From positions 1 through 64,000 of the forward strand of contig CAVRLX010000032.1 in NCBI GenBank assembly GCA_963721725.1: a stretch of 64,000 bases of DNA, given 5' to 3'. This DNA comes from RI-153 sp963721725 (GTDB taxonomy: Bacteria; Chloroflexota; Anaerolineae; Caldilineales; Caldilineaceae). Positions 18,001 to 26,753 of the stretch are shown piece by piece. The notes beneath the pieces are model-generated. The model was not told where the DNA came from. It searched no databases and worked only from the letters and a program-made list of their open reading frames with translations. Each line of letters begins with the position of its first letter. The first letter of the stretch is position 1. Position numbers and translations under genes: made by a program.

Positions 18001-18928
18001 CTGGGCGGCTGTAAAAATAGGGCAGATACCACTCGATGCCGCGGAAGCTGCGGCTTTCGGCCAGGGCGTCAGTCTCCAGCCGAATCTCTTCGCGGATGGC
18101 AAGCAATAAACGGGGATCGTCGAGGATGGAAGCATTACGGGTTGCGAATTGCGAATTGAGAAGTGCTTCGTCTGTGGTCTGTGGTCTGTTGTCTTCCGCT
18201 AATCGCTCCAGCACCTTCGGTCCATACTTGCTCAGCGCCTCGCTGCCGGGGCCGATCTCAATCCGCTCTACACGGCTCTCGGAGCGCTGTGTGGCCGGGT
18301 CGAAGATGCGCAGGCTTTCCACTTCGTCGCCAAAGAGATCAATGCGCACCGGGTGGGGCAAGTTGGGCGGCCAGATGTCCACAATGCCGCCGCGGCGGGC
18401 GAAGGTTCCCGGTTCTTCCACCACCTGCACGGGTTCATAGCCGCTGTGCGCCCAGCGTCCGGTCAGTTCCTCAAGATTGACAAAACTGCCCACGGAGAGG
18501 GTGCGCAGCGCCAACCGTAGCTCTTTGCCTGGCAGCGTTTTTTGCAGCAAGCCACAGGCCGACGCCACCACAATCGGGGCTGGACCGGATCGACTTTGCA
18601 GCGCCGCCAATGCCGTCAAGCGCTGTTGGCGCGTGCGGTCGGTCCAGCGGATGCGTTCATAGGGCAGTGAATCGGGTTCGGCAAAAATGTGGATGGGAGC
18701 CGCCCCAGTGGCGGGCAGAAAGGAGGGGAGACGCTCAACCCATTTTTGCACGCCCTCATTGCGCGCCGTTAAAATTAGGAGTGGGCCGGGCCGATCCTGG
18801 GCCAGACCAGCGGCCACAAATGCCCGCGCAGATTCCAGAAGCGATTGGGCTTCAGCGCTGCCCTCGCTTAGGAGTTGCTGATAGGGCGCTAGATTTCGTA
18901 GCAAGGGAAGAAGGCCGGGGAGATCCAT
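15085..18928 (-). CDS. mfd: Transcription-repair coupling factor Mfd (one-base frame break)
   Basis: Mfd is an ATP-driven translocase that removes stalled RNA polymerase and recruits UvrA to lesions. The first part (18928 to about 17500) holds the UvrB-like N-terminal domains, including TFARRGGIVDIWPP. The second part holds TDAELFGWRKP, the polymerase-interacting domain, helicase motifs GDVGYGKTEV, DEEQRFG and QLRGRVGRG, and the C-terminal TRCF domain. After NDGFTLRR one extra base in a GGG run near 17498-17500 ends the first frame at 17462. Removing it joins both halves. Three word-repeat blocks are translated within linkers, which is highly unusual for a housekeeping gene. It ends at a short distance from the tRNA terminator. 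Confidence 0.9.
15657..15732. repeat. Compound word repeat inside mfd (3' block)
   Basis: Two heptamer series lie side by side: ATTTGCG copies (15670-15692) and CCATCTG copies (15719-15737). They are translated as SQIANRNLQIA and TDGRWQGT in a linker before the C-terminal Mfd domain (LPLVAEIPADYV). Confidence 0.75.
17411..17442. repeat. ATTGACG heptamer array inside mfd (middle block)
   Basis: Four tandem copies of ATTGACG are translated as SSIVNRQSSI just before LLTDAELFGW, the start of the polymerase-interacting part. The same word makes the hairpin at 7571-7650. Confidence 0.85.
18129..18192. repeat. Compound word repeat inside mfd (5' block)
   Basis: GAATTGC copies next to three GGTCTGT copies are translated as NRPQTTDEALLNSQFATRN in the N-terminal UvrB-like region. 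The two-series layout matches the block at 15657. Confidence 0.75.
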
Positions 18929-18960
18929 ATGTCGGCTGTTCCATCTCTAAAAGGGAAAGT

Positions 18961-19075
18961 ATCTATTCAGGTTTAGGGTGCGACGTACTCGGCAGAAGTA
19001 GAGCGGTTGTGAAAAGGCTTGTGTGGCGAGTGCGTCGCACCTGTATATCTCCGCAGCGGCACACACGGAGATTTT
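18961..19075 (+). repeat. Dispersed palindromic element, copy A
   Basis: Arms GGGTGCGACGTACTCGGC (18976-18993) and GGCGAGTGCGTCGCACC (19025-19041) form an imperfect inverted repeat with a spacer of about 31 bases, inside a longer conserved unit. The unit recurs in reverse orientation at 46010-46131, including flanking CTGTATA...CTCCGCAGC and ATCTAT...CAGGT segments. It lies between mfd and pth. Confidence 0.8.
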
Positions 19076-19076
19076 T

Positions 19077-19729
19077 TTATCCGTTAAATTTATTCATGGC
19101 CGCCTCAACGCCTTCGAAAATCCATGTTTCAATCGTGTCGGCGGCGGTTTCGCGGCAGCGGGCCAAAGGTCTCTTCTTCAGCTTGGCTGAAATTTTGCAA
19201 CACATAATCGGCGGGGTTCATGCGCCCTGGCGGGCGACCGATGCCAACGCGCAGCCGCGGCAAAGTCTTGGGTGCCCAGATGGCGAATGATGGACTTTAA
19301 CCCGTTTTGGCCGCCCGAACTGCCGTTGGGCCGCAAGCGCAGTTGCCCAGAAGTGATATCCAGATCATCGACGACGACCAGCAGATTTTCGGGCGTAATG
19401 TCATAGTAGCGGGCCAACGGGCCGATGGCGTCGCCGCTGTTGTTCATGAAGGTGAGCGGCTTGATGAGCAGCACTTTGGCGCGCTCACCGCGACGGCTGA
19501 TCCAGCCGTCGCCTAGTAACGCTTTATTCTGCATTTTGCCGATCTCAATGCCGTGTCGTCGGCCAAAAAGCTCTAGGGTTTGGAAGCCTAGGTTGTGTCG
19601 ATTTCGGGCATATTGCGGGCCTGGATTGCCCAGGCCCGCAATTGCTTTTAGAGCTGCCATTGATTCATCTTGTGCGCGATGCTCTTGGGTAAAAAAGTCT
19701 TGGGTAAAAAGCTGTCGGAGCCACTCCAT
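19077..19729 (-). CDS. pth: Peptidyl-tRNA hydrolase (two frame breaks)
   Basis: Pth releases peptides from peptidyl-tRNA dropped by ribosomes. GLGNPGPQYARNRHNLGF with the catalytic His, PLTFMNNSGD and VVDDLDITSGQLRLR are all present. After LGTQDF the frame is lost. Dropping one base gives RVGIGRPPGRMNPADYVLQNF, and a second adjustment near EEETFGP leads to TWIFEGVEAAMNKFNG and the stop at 19077. Both breaks look like indels in a conserved gene. The ATG at 19729 overlaps the upstream stop (TAATG). The ATG at 19660 (MAALKAIAGLG) would match typical Pth lengths better and is an alternative. Confidence 0.82.
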
Positions 19730-20601
19730 TATCCAGCCCGACTCAGCATCCACTCGAAGAACCGTTTGCCAGCAAAGATGGCAATAATAAGGATGAAAAT
19801 GCCGGCGCTGTAGCGAACGCCAGTAAAGAAGCGCTCGCGCAATTGATCGAGGGCCAGCGCCGCTCCTAATTCCTGGGTGAAATTGTTGCCACTCTCGACG
19901 GCCACCGCAGGCGCGGCTGCATCGCTGACTACATTGGGACTTTGTGGATCGATGACTGTACTGCCCGCGTCTGTGCCAGGGGCGCTCCCCAGTGCCACCA
20001 ATGCAGTGGTGGGGGTTGGCGCGACGGCGGCAGGCGAGGCACTCAAATCTGGCTGTTGCACCTGTACCACAATCGGTGTGGGCTGAACCACTGTGCCAAT
20101 CGGGATCGGCGTTTGAAAGGGTGTCGCTGTCGCCGTTGGCTGATCGGATGTGGGCGTGGGCGTGGACGTGGACGTGGGCGTTGGCGTTTCTGTCTCGGCC
20201 GACTGTTGATTGACACTTAGATTGCGCACAAAATGCTCGGAATAGTTGCCGTCGGCCTTGACCACACGCATCCGAATCGTGTAGGTTCCTGCCGTCAGAC
20301 CGCCGGTTTGCCAGACGCCCAGTTGCGCATTTTGAACTTGGCGTGTGTTACCGTCAAAGTAGATATAGGAATCGTCACCGTTTGGCTCTTGTTTGTAGTA
20401 CAACTCGTACCGTTGGAAGTTGTCAATATCCGCCGTGCCGATAATGGGGACTGCGCCATTGACCGCCGCGCCTGTGGCCGGAGAGTTGATTCCAGCGGCA
20501 GATTGGGCGAAGATGGCGGCTGGCACGGCATAGGCGATCAGGGTTAATAGCAGCAAGGTGGCAACGGCAAAGCGTCGCCCAAAAACAAAGAGTAAATTCA
20601 T
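19729..20601 (-). CDS. Exported Ig-like domain protein with Thr/Pro linker and C-terminal anchor
   Basis: This is a 290-residue protein with an N-terminal signal segment (VATLLLLTLIAYAVP, cleavage near IFAQ-S), then a beta-sandwich domain of about 95 residues (INSPATGAAVNGAVPIIGTA to YTIRMRVVKADG). A low-complexity Thr/Pro region (TPTPTSTSTPTPTS) follows, then a C-terminal hydrophobic helix (AGIFILIIAIFAG) and a basic tail. This is the layout of a surface protein held in the membrane by its C-terminus. Function is unknown. It overlaps pth by one base (TAATG), so the two are probably cotranscribed. Confidence 0.7.
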   Translation of the reverse strand: MNLLFVFGRRFAVATLLLLTLIAYAVPAAIFAQSAAGINSPATGAAVNGAVPIIGTADIDNFQRYELYYKQEPNGDDSYIYFDGNTRQVQNAQLGVWQTGGLTAGTYTIRMRVVKADGNYSEHFVRNLSVNQQSAETETPTPTSTSTPTPTSDQPTATATPFQTPIPIGTVVQPTPIVVQVQQPDLSASPAAVAPTPTTALVALGSAPGTDAGSTVIDPQSPNVVSDAAAPAVAVESGNNFTQELGAALALDQLRERFFTGVRYSAGIFILIIAIFAGKRFFEWMLSRAG

Positions 20602-20606
20602 GATAG

Positions 20607-21518
20607 TTAAGGCTTATTCACAGAGATAGTTTGTAAATGATCAATCACAGCTAACAGATCGGCATCGCTTAGGTCGGGTCGTCCACCGCTGGGGGGCATG
20701 GCAAGCCCCGTTTCGTTATCCGGCGCGTCGGCAGCGCGCCCGGCGCGAATCATTGTCAGCGCCGCATCCGCTTTGTCGAGCAGGGTCGAATCTACCAACG
20801 ATGTGCCCAAATTGACAACGCCTTTGGCATCGACGCCATGACAGCCCGCGCAAGATTGGGCATAGAGCGTTGCGCCTTTGTCCAACGTTGCCGCCGTGGG
20901 GAGCGGTTCCACTGGGCTAAATGCCGCTGGGTTGGCGGCAATCGGTGTCAGGTCAATCGCACTGATCGCTGTGGGCGCAGCGCTGGCTGTCTGTGTCAAC
21001 ACGCCATAGATCAGCAACGTCATTATTACAATAGCGGCCACCGGTTGCCAGCGTACGGCTTCGTCCTCATCGGCCAGTTCGCCCCGATAGATCGCCACCA
21101 CACAACAGAGCGTAATCAACATAAATGCCATCATCGCCAGGAAGGGAATCGTGATAAAGCCCAGCCAGTTGATGTAGATGGCACTACACGGCACCCCGGT
21201 GCTACAGGCGGTGGGTGCGCCGAAAATCGTGGTTTTTTGAATCAGATAGTGATAGGTCGAAACGCCCTGGCCGATGATGGTAAAGGGCAAGACCAAGGAG
21301 GGCAGGTGACGATCCTGGCGCAACAGCCCCACGCCTATGAGGAGGGCCAGCGGATACATGAGAATACGTTGATACCAACAAAGCGTACACGGCACAAAGT
21401 GGCGCACTTCGCTGAAGTAAAGGCTGCCCAGCATGGCAACCCAGGCCACCAGCAGCGCCCCATAGAGAGCAAACGGAGATCGACGAGATGACATAAGTAA
21501 TTTACTGAGCGGCTGCAT
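20607..21518 (-). CDS. DsbB-like disulfide oxidoreductase fused to a cytochrome c domain
   Basis: The first 170 residues form a four-helix DsbB/BdbC membrane oxidase with redox pairs Cys44/Cys47 (VPCTLCWYQR) and Cys105/Cys111 (ACSTGVPCS). After a fifth hydrophobic segment comes an exported cytochrome c domain with haem motif CAGCHG (Cys223, Cys226, His227) and a likely distal ligand Met274 (AMPPSGG). DsbB normally passes electrons from DsbA to quinone. The fused haem domain suggests a route to cytochrome oxidase. It follows the DsbA-like gene with a 17-base overlap, so the two form a redox pair. The ATG at 21494 is an alternative start. Confidence 0.85.
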   Translation of the reverse strand: MQPLSKLLMSSRRSPFALYGALLVAWVAMLGSLYFSEVRHFVPCTLCWYQRILMYPLALLIGVGLLRQDRHLPSLVLPFTIIGQGVSTYHYLIQKTTIFGAPTACSTGVPCSAIYINWLGFITIPFLAMMAFMLITLCCVVAIYRGELADEDEAVRWQPVAAIVIMTLLIYGVLTQTASAAPTAISAIDLTPIAANPAAFSPVEPLPTAATLDKGATLYAQSCAGCHGVDAKGVVNLGTSLVDSTLLDKADAALTMIRAGRAADAPDNETGLAMPPSGGRPDLSDADLLAVIDHLQTISVNKP

Positions 21519-22240
21519 TCAGCCGGTCGATCTCGGCGGTGAGGGCTGTATAGTCAAAAGGTGACGACATCAACTGCCCGTTGATCAAGATCGATGGTGT
21601 GCTGTTTAGCCCCAGGGCGATGGCATCGGTGGCCGACTGTTGCACCTGTTGCAGATATTGCTGGCTGACCAAACATTGGGAAAAGGTTGTTGTGTTTATC
21701 CCAAGTTCCTCAGCGTAGGCCAGCAGCCGATCAATCGTAAATGCAGATGCCCCACTGTCGGTTTGTGTGAAGAGCTGATCATGATAGGGCCAAAATGCCC
21801 CTTGATCACCGGCACACTCGGCGGCCTGGGCCGATTTGGAAGGCCGTGTCGCCGTGCGATGTAAGCGGGAAGTAGTGATATTCCAGCCGTACCTGCCCCC
21901 CATGTTCGCCGTTGGGTGTAATATAATTCTCCATAAGCTGTGGCTCAATCGTGCGGGTCCACTGCGAACAGGCCGGGCAGCGGAAATCTTCCCACGCTTG
22001 GATCACCACTGGCGCATCGGGATTGCCCAGAGAGCGGGTGCTCACCCAGTCCGCCGGAAAGTCTTTGTAGGCGTCTGCCGAAACCGTTGCCGGTCGATTT
22101 GCCACCACCAAGACAATTACCAGCAGTGCAACCACAACCGCTGCACCGCCAATCAGCCAGATCCCAATCGGCAGCGAGCGCCGCGCCGGTGTCTCAGCTT
22201 CACTAATTGGGCGGGATGTTCGTTTTACACTTTTTTCCAT
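21502..22240 (-). CDS. DsbA-like thioredoxin-fold protein, membrane anchored (one-base frame break)
   Basis: An N-terminal helix (IGIWLIGGAAVVVALLVIVLV) anchors a periplasmic or external thioredoxin domain with the active site CPAC (DFRCPACSQW). The second half contains GAFWPYHDQLF and NSTPSILINGQ with the cis-Pro. The frames join if one A is dropped in the AAA run near 21835-21837, where HGDTAFQ continues as SAQAAECAGD. The start at 22240 has GAGG five bases upstream. It would oxidise cysteines in exported proteins, recycled by the DsbB-cytochrome fusion next door. Confidence 0.85.
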
Positions 22241-22428
22241 AGGGACCTCGTTTGGAAAATGAATCACCAATAAATACCAGTATAGCCTCTCTCTCCTGGA
22301 GTCGCCAAACGGGATAGGCTTTGGCAAAACGAAAGCTAGAATCGGGAGGAACAATGGTCAATTCTCTTTCCGGGGATCTTGGATTGGGGATTGCGGCTGG
22401 CCGTGATTGGCGTTGCCGCACTGTTGCG

Positions 22429-23292
22429 CTATTTCGTGGACCCACCTTCGCGCCCTTCGCTTCCCGACTCTTCTTCTGGCTCCGGTGCGTAGGCCAGATT
22501 CAGCGCTGCTTCGCTGACGATCTGGTAAACCTGTGCCAGATAGTCGTAGGTTTCCAGGCTTTCGGCCGGGAAGGGCGGATGGCCCAACCGCCGCAGCAGG
22601 GCCAATTTGATCGCTGGCGGCGTAATGTGATGGTGCAGATCAGTGAGCCGTTTGGAGCGACCCCAGAAGCTGTCAATCTGGGCCGAGAGCGGCATACTCG
22701 TATCTTTGGCGTCGGCCAACGAGCCGATGGTGGGGTGGGCTGGGCGTGTCGGCGTGGCCGGCGCGCTGGAAAGGCTATCATCTTCGCCACTGCGTCGTTG
22801 GCGCAACCCCTGTAACACAGACTGCCGTTCGCGGCCGCGCAGCCGAAAGAGCAGCCAGGGATCATCGTCCAACATCTGCCCTAGCAAATAGAGCACCGCT
22901 GCCGTGTGTTTGCAGGGCTGGGCCATGCCTTCGCACTGTCCACAGCGAATCTCAATATCATGTTGGCCGACGGGGAGCAGATTAACCCCGGCCTGTTGGA
23001 AAAGCTCGTCAATATTGGTGGGCATATCGCCGGCCAACAGTTGGGCCACGTAGATCGCCTGGCCGCTCAACGCATCCAGCACGCGCAGCCACTGCGCATC
23101 GCTCAGCCGGTTGAACAGTAGTTCCACTTCGCAGATCCCGATATCGCGATCTTCCACCCGCGCCGAAACCCGCCCCACGCCCACTTCCAGCGCTTTGACC
23201 TGGCCGCGCCGTGCATAGGATCGTCCGCGCCGCAACAGCGGTTCATAGCCCAGGCGGTGGAGCAAATTCTCCCAGCGTTCAGACCAGATCAT
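22429..23292 (-). CDS. SWIM zinc finger protein
   Basis: This is a 287-residue protein with a SWIM-type zinc motif CxCx(n)CxH, seen as RCGQCEGMAQPCKHTAAVLY in the middle. In many bacteria such proteins are encoded next to a SNF2-family helicase, as here. The start ATG overlaps the helicase stop (ATGA), so the two are translationally coupled and probably work together, perhaps with the SWIM domain binding DNA. The N-terminal half (RRGRSYARRGQV) is typical of this family. The C-terminus is acidic and disordered-looking. Confidence 0.85.
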   Translation of the reverse strand: MIWSERWENLLHRLGYEPLLRRGRSYARRGQVKALEVGVGRVSARVEDRDIGICEVELLFNRLSDAQWLRVLDALSGQAIYVAQLLAGDMPTNIDELFQQAGVNLLPVGQHDIEIRCGQCEGMAQPCKHTAAVLYLLGQMLDDDPWLLFRLRGRERQSVLQGLRQRRSGEDDSLSSAPATPTRPAHPTIGSLADAKDTSMPLSAQIDSFWGRSKRLTDLHHHITPPAIKLALLRRLGHPPFPAESLETYDYLAQVYQIVSEAALNLAYAPEPEEESGSEGREGGSTK

Positions 23293-26200
23293 CCCAGCAC
23301 CTCTTCTTCAATATCCTCGCGGCGCAGGGCCAAAATGCGGCGCAGTTCGTCGGTGTCGATCTCGGCCAGCCAGTCTTCACCGCTGCCTACAATCGACTCG
23401 GCCAGGTTCTGCTTGGTCTCGATTAGCTCGTGAATGCGCTCTTCCAGCGTGCCCGCCACCACAAATTTATAGACTTGCACGCTGCGCTTTCGACCAATGC
23501 GAAAGGCCCGATCCGTCGCCTGGTTTTCCACGGCTGGGTTCCACCAGCGGTCAAAATGGAAGACATGATTGGCGCGGGTCAAGTTGAGGCCCACCCCGCC
23601 GGCGCGCAGGCTGAGCACAAAGATCGGCGGCCCGTTTTCGTCCTCCTGAAAGGCGCGCACCATCTGATCACGGCGCGGGGCGGGCGTGCCGCCATGTAAA
23701 AAGAGCACCTCGCAGCCAAAGGTCTCTTGCAAGTGATTTTGGAGAATGTGGCCCATCTCGACAAACTGGGTAAAAACCAGCGCCCGGTCGCCCACGCTCA
23801 GCGCCTCATCTAACATTTCAGTCAAGCGGCTAAGCTTGCCACTGCGCCCTTTGATCGGCTCTTTTTCGCGCAAATAATGGGCAGGGTGGTTGCAGACCTG
23901 CTTCAATTTGAGCAGCAAGCTCAGCACCAGTCCGCGGCGTTGGATGCCCTCGCTGTTTTCCACCCGCTCCATCGTCTCCTGCACCACATCGTTATAGAGA
24001 TTGCCCTGCTCTTTGGTCAGCGGGCAATAGACAATCATCTCATTCTTTTCAGGCAGATCGTTGATAATCGTCGGGTCGGTCTTCAGGCGGCGCAGCAAGA
24101 AGGGCTGCACCAAACGACGCAACTCGGAGGCGGCGTTTTCGTCGTTATAGCGCTCAATCGGCAAAATGTACTGCTGGCGGAAGCGCTCGCGCTGGCCCAG
24201 ATAGCCGGGGTTGAGGAATTCCATAATGCTCCACAACTCCAATAGGCGGTTTTCCACAGGCGTGCCTGTGAGGGCGATGCGGTTTTGGGCAGGGATGCGG
24301 CGCATGGCTTGGGTCTGCTTGGCCCCAGGGTTTTTGATGTTCTGCGCTTCGTCTAAAATTAGATCGCTCCAGGTCAGCGCTTCTAACATCTCCACATCGC
24401 GCCGCGCCGTCCCATAACTGGTGATGATTAGATCGTGTTCGGCCAGCGCTGCCAAAAACTCAGCGCCGGTCAGCCGTCCGCTGCCGTGGTGGACAAGTGG
24501 GCGCATGGCTGGCGCAAAGCGTTCAATCTCGTGCCGCCAGTTTGCCACCACACTCGTGGGGCAGACCAGCAGCGCCGGGTAGACGGTCTCGCCGCGGGCC
24601 GCCGTCTGTTTGCGCGAATGTAAAAGCAGGGCAATGGCCTGAATGGTTTTTCCAAGCCCCATATCGTCGGCTAAACACGCGCCCAACCCCACATTGCGTA
24701 AATAATCGAGCCAGCCCACACCGCGCCGTTGATAGGGGCGTAGCGTGCCCACAAAGCCCTCTGGCTCTTCAATCTCCTCTACTTGATTCTGATTGCGCAG
24801 GCGCAACAGCACTTCATCCAGCCAGCCCTCCACCTCCACGGTGTCCAGCGGCAGCACCTCGCTAATTTTGCTGTCCAGTTGCAACGCAGGCAACAAATCC
24901 GCGGGGGTCACCAATTCTTGATCGTCATCGCGGCAGATAGGCCTGGGCCATGCGCACAGCCTGGAGCATATTGAGCTGTCCGGCTGGGCGATGCTTTTGC
25001 AAGAAGGTGCGCGAGGCTGCGACCTGTTCCGGGTCCAGTTCAATCCAGCGCCCGCGCAGGTTGATCAGCGGTGATTGGATCGCCACCAATTGGTCGAACT
25101 CACTGTTGTTCAGTGTCTGTTCGCCCAGGGTTAATTCCCAGTGAAAGCGGATCAGGCTGTTGAGGGTAAGCGCGCCGGACTTGCGTTCCACAGGCGCCGC
25201 CTCTTTGTCTTCGCTAAAGAGGCGCAAACGCAGCCCCAGCCTCATGCGACCTTGGGCCTGCCACCAATGTGGCACGATGACGCCAAAGCCGCTGCTTTCC
25301 AACAGCGGGCCGATCTCGCGTAAAAAATGATAAGCTTCTTCGGTGGAGAGCAGCGCCATTTCGGGGCGAGGCGAGCGCAGACTCTCTTTGATGGGCGCAA
25401 ACATGCGGCTGGCAATGCCCAGGCTGGCAAGGAGCCGTTCCTGGGGCTGGTCGAAGCGACGCCCATTCATGCGCAGCGATGGACTTTTCTCTTGCCAGAC
25501 TTGCTCTGCTGGGATGACGAGTTCAGGATTATCGCGAGCCTGCAAATAGTAGCGCAGCGTCCATGTGGTGGTGGCCGGTGTGTTTCGTTCTATGCCCTCG
25601 CTTGGCTCTGGCGCATCCAGCTTAAAGGCCAAGCGAAAATTTACATCGCTGCCGCTGGCATGAAGTTGCTCGATCCACGAGACCCAGTTTTGATAGAGTT
25701 GATAGGCTGGCTGTGGCGGCAGTTGCAACTGTGGGTTGTCCGAAAGCAGATGATCGATCCATTGCGTAGCGGGTGACTGCGCCGCCCCTCTGCCATTGCT
25801 ATCAATCCATTGACGAACCGCTCGATCCACCAGGGTCGCAATGAAATTTTCAACCAGGCTGCCCGGCGAAATTGCCTCTTCCAGCAACGTAATATTATAG
25901 GCCCGGCAGAGCGGCGGCATGGCCTCAACGAGTAGCTCCAAGCGGCGACGGAGTTCGGTATCTAGCAAAGAGGGCTGCCAGAGCGCCACGAAACGGCCAC
26001 TGCTTTCCGAGGTCAGCCCTGGGATGAAATGTTGCCCGGCCAGGGTCTCCAGCACATATTTGGCGGCATGGCTCCAAAAGAGCAGATCGTTGCCCAGGCG
26101 CGCATGGCGTAAGAGCGACGAAGAGGGGCTGCCTTCCAGAATGCGTTTGTTGCTGAGGCGGCTGAGAAAGGTGAGGGCCTGAAACGGATTAAAGGCCACG

Positions 26201-26625
26201 CCGGTGATCTGCCAGGGGGCCAACCGGATCGGGGCGTTTTCTGCGCCTGTGAGCAGATTCACCCCGCGCTGAAAAGAGCCACGCCGGGCCTGGGGCTGTC
26301 CCAATTGGCTGGGGAGCCAGACGGTGGCATTGGTGGGTTGCGCTTGTAGCTCGTCGCCAGGGATTAACTGGCGCAGAAGTTGGCGTAACTGACCGACCGG
26401 CATTTGCGCCGGGTGCGAAGGCACTTTGGCGGGGCGGCGTTCCGGGGCGTTGCGGCGGCCAGAGGAATCGTTGCCGTTGGGGTGTCCGTTGGTGTGTGTG
26501 GTTCCATCCTGGGTGGAATTAACACTGGCAGTTTCGCTTTGTTCCAGTTCGGCCCAGATCAATAAATAGCCGTCAGGAAGTTTGGTTTCGGCTGGTAACC
26601 AGGCAGCATGAATGGTTAAAGGCAT
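23289..26625 (-). CDS. SNF2-family DEAD/DEAH helicase (one-base frame break)
   Basis: This is a bacterial SNF2/HepA-type ATPase of about 1110 residues. The first 560 residues are the N-terminal region typical of bacterial SNF2 helicases with SWIM partners. The second part carries the motor: LADDMGLGKTIQ (Walker A), DEAQNIKN (Walker B), LTGTPVENRL (motif III) and the C-terminal helicase lobe ending ATDRAFRIGRKRSVQ. The frame breaks near 24935 between MAQAYLPR and DDDQELVTP, and adding one base restores continuity. It probably remodels DNA-protein complexes. The specific substrate is unknown. Confidence 0.85.
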
Positions 26626-26682
26626 ACTCTATATTGTACTGCCAACCAGGGTACGGACCAAATTATTGAGGGATTGAAAGAG

Positions 26683-26753
26683 AATGAGATTGGGAGATTG
26701 GGTGATGGTCAGAAGTTTCAATCTCCCAATCTCCCAATCTCCCAATCTCCTGT
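26683..26753. repeat. GAGATTGG word-repeat hairpin
   Basis: GAGATTGGGAGATTGGG on one side pairs with four CAATCTCC copies on the other around a central spacer. It sits directly after the glycosidase stop on the minus strand and before nothing else, consistent with an end-of-transcript structure. Confidence 0.8.

Noticed and set aside
22241..22428. A short gene between dsbA-like and SWIM genes
   Set aside because: Open frames here have no ribosome-binding site or recognisable pattern. Treated as an intergenic region.
26683..26753. Possible CRISPR array in the repeated GAGATTGG words
   Set aside because: Repeat units are only 7-8 bp, tandem without spacers of even length, and form an inverted pair; no cas gene is nearby.
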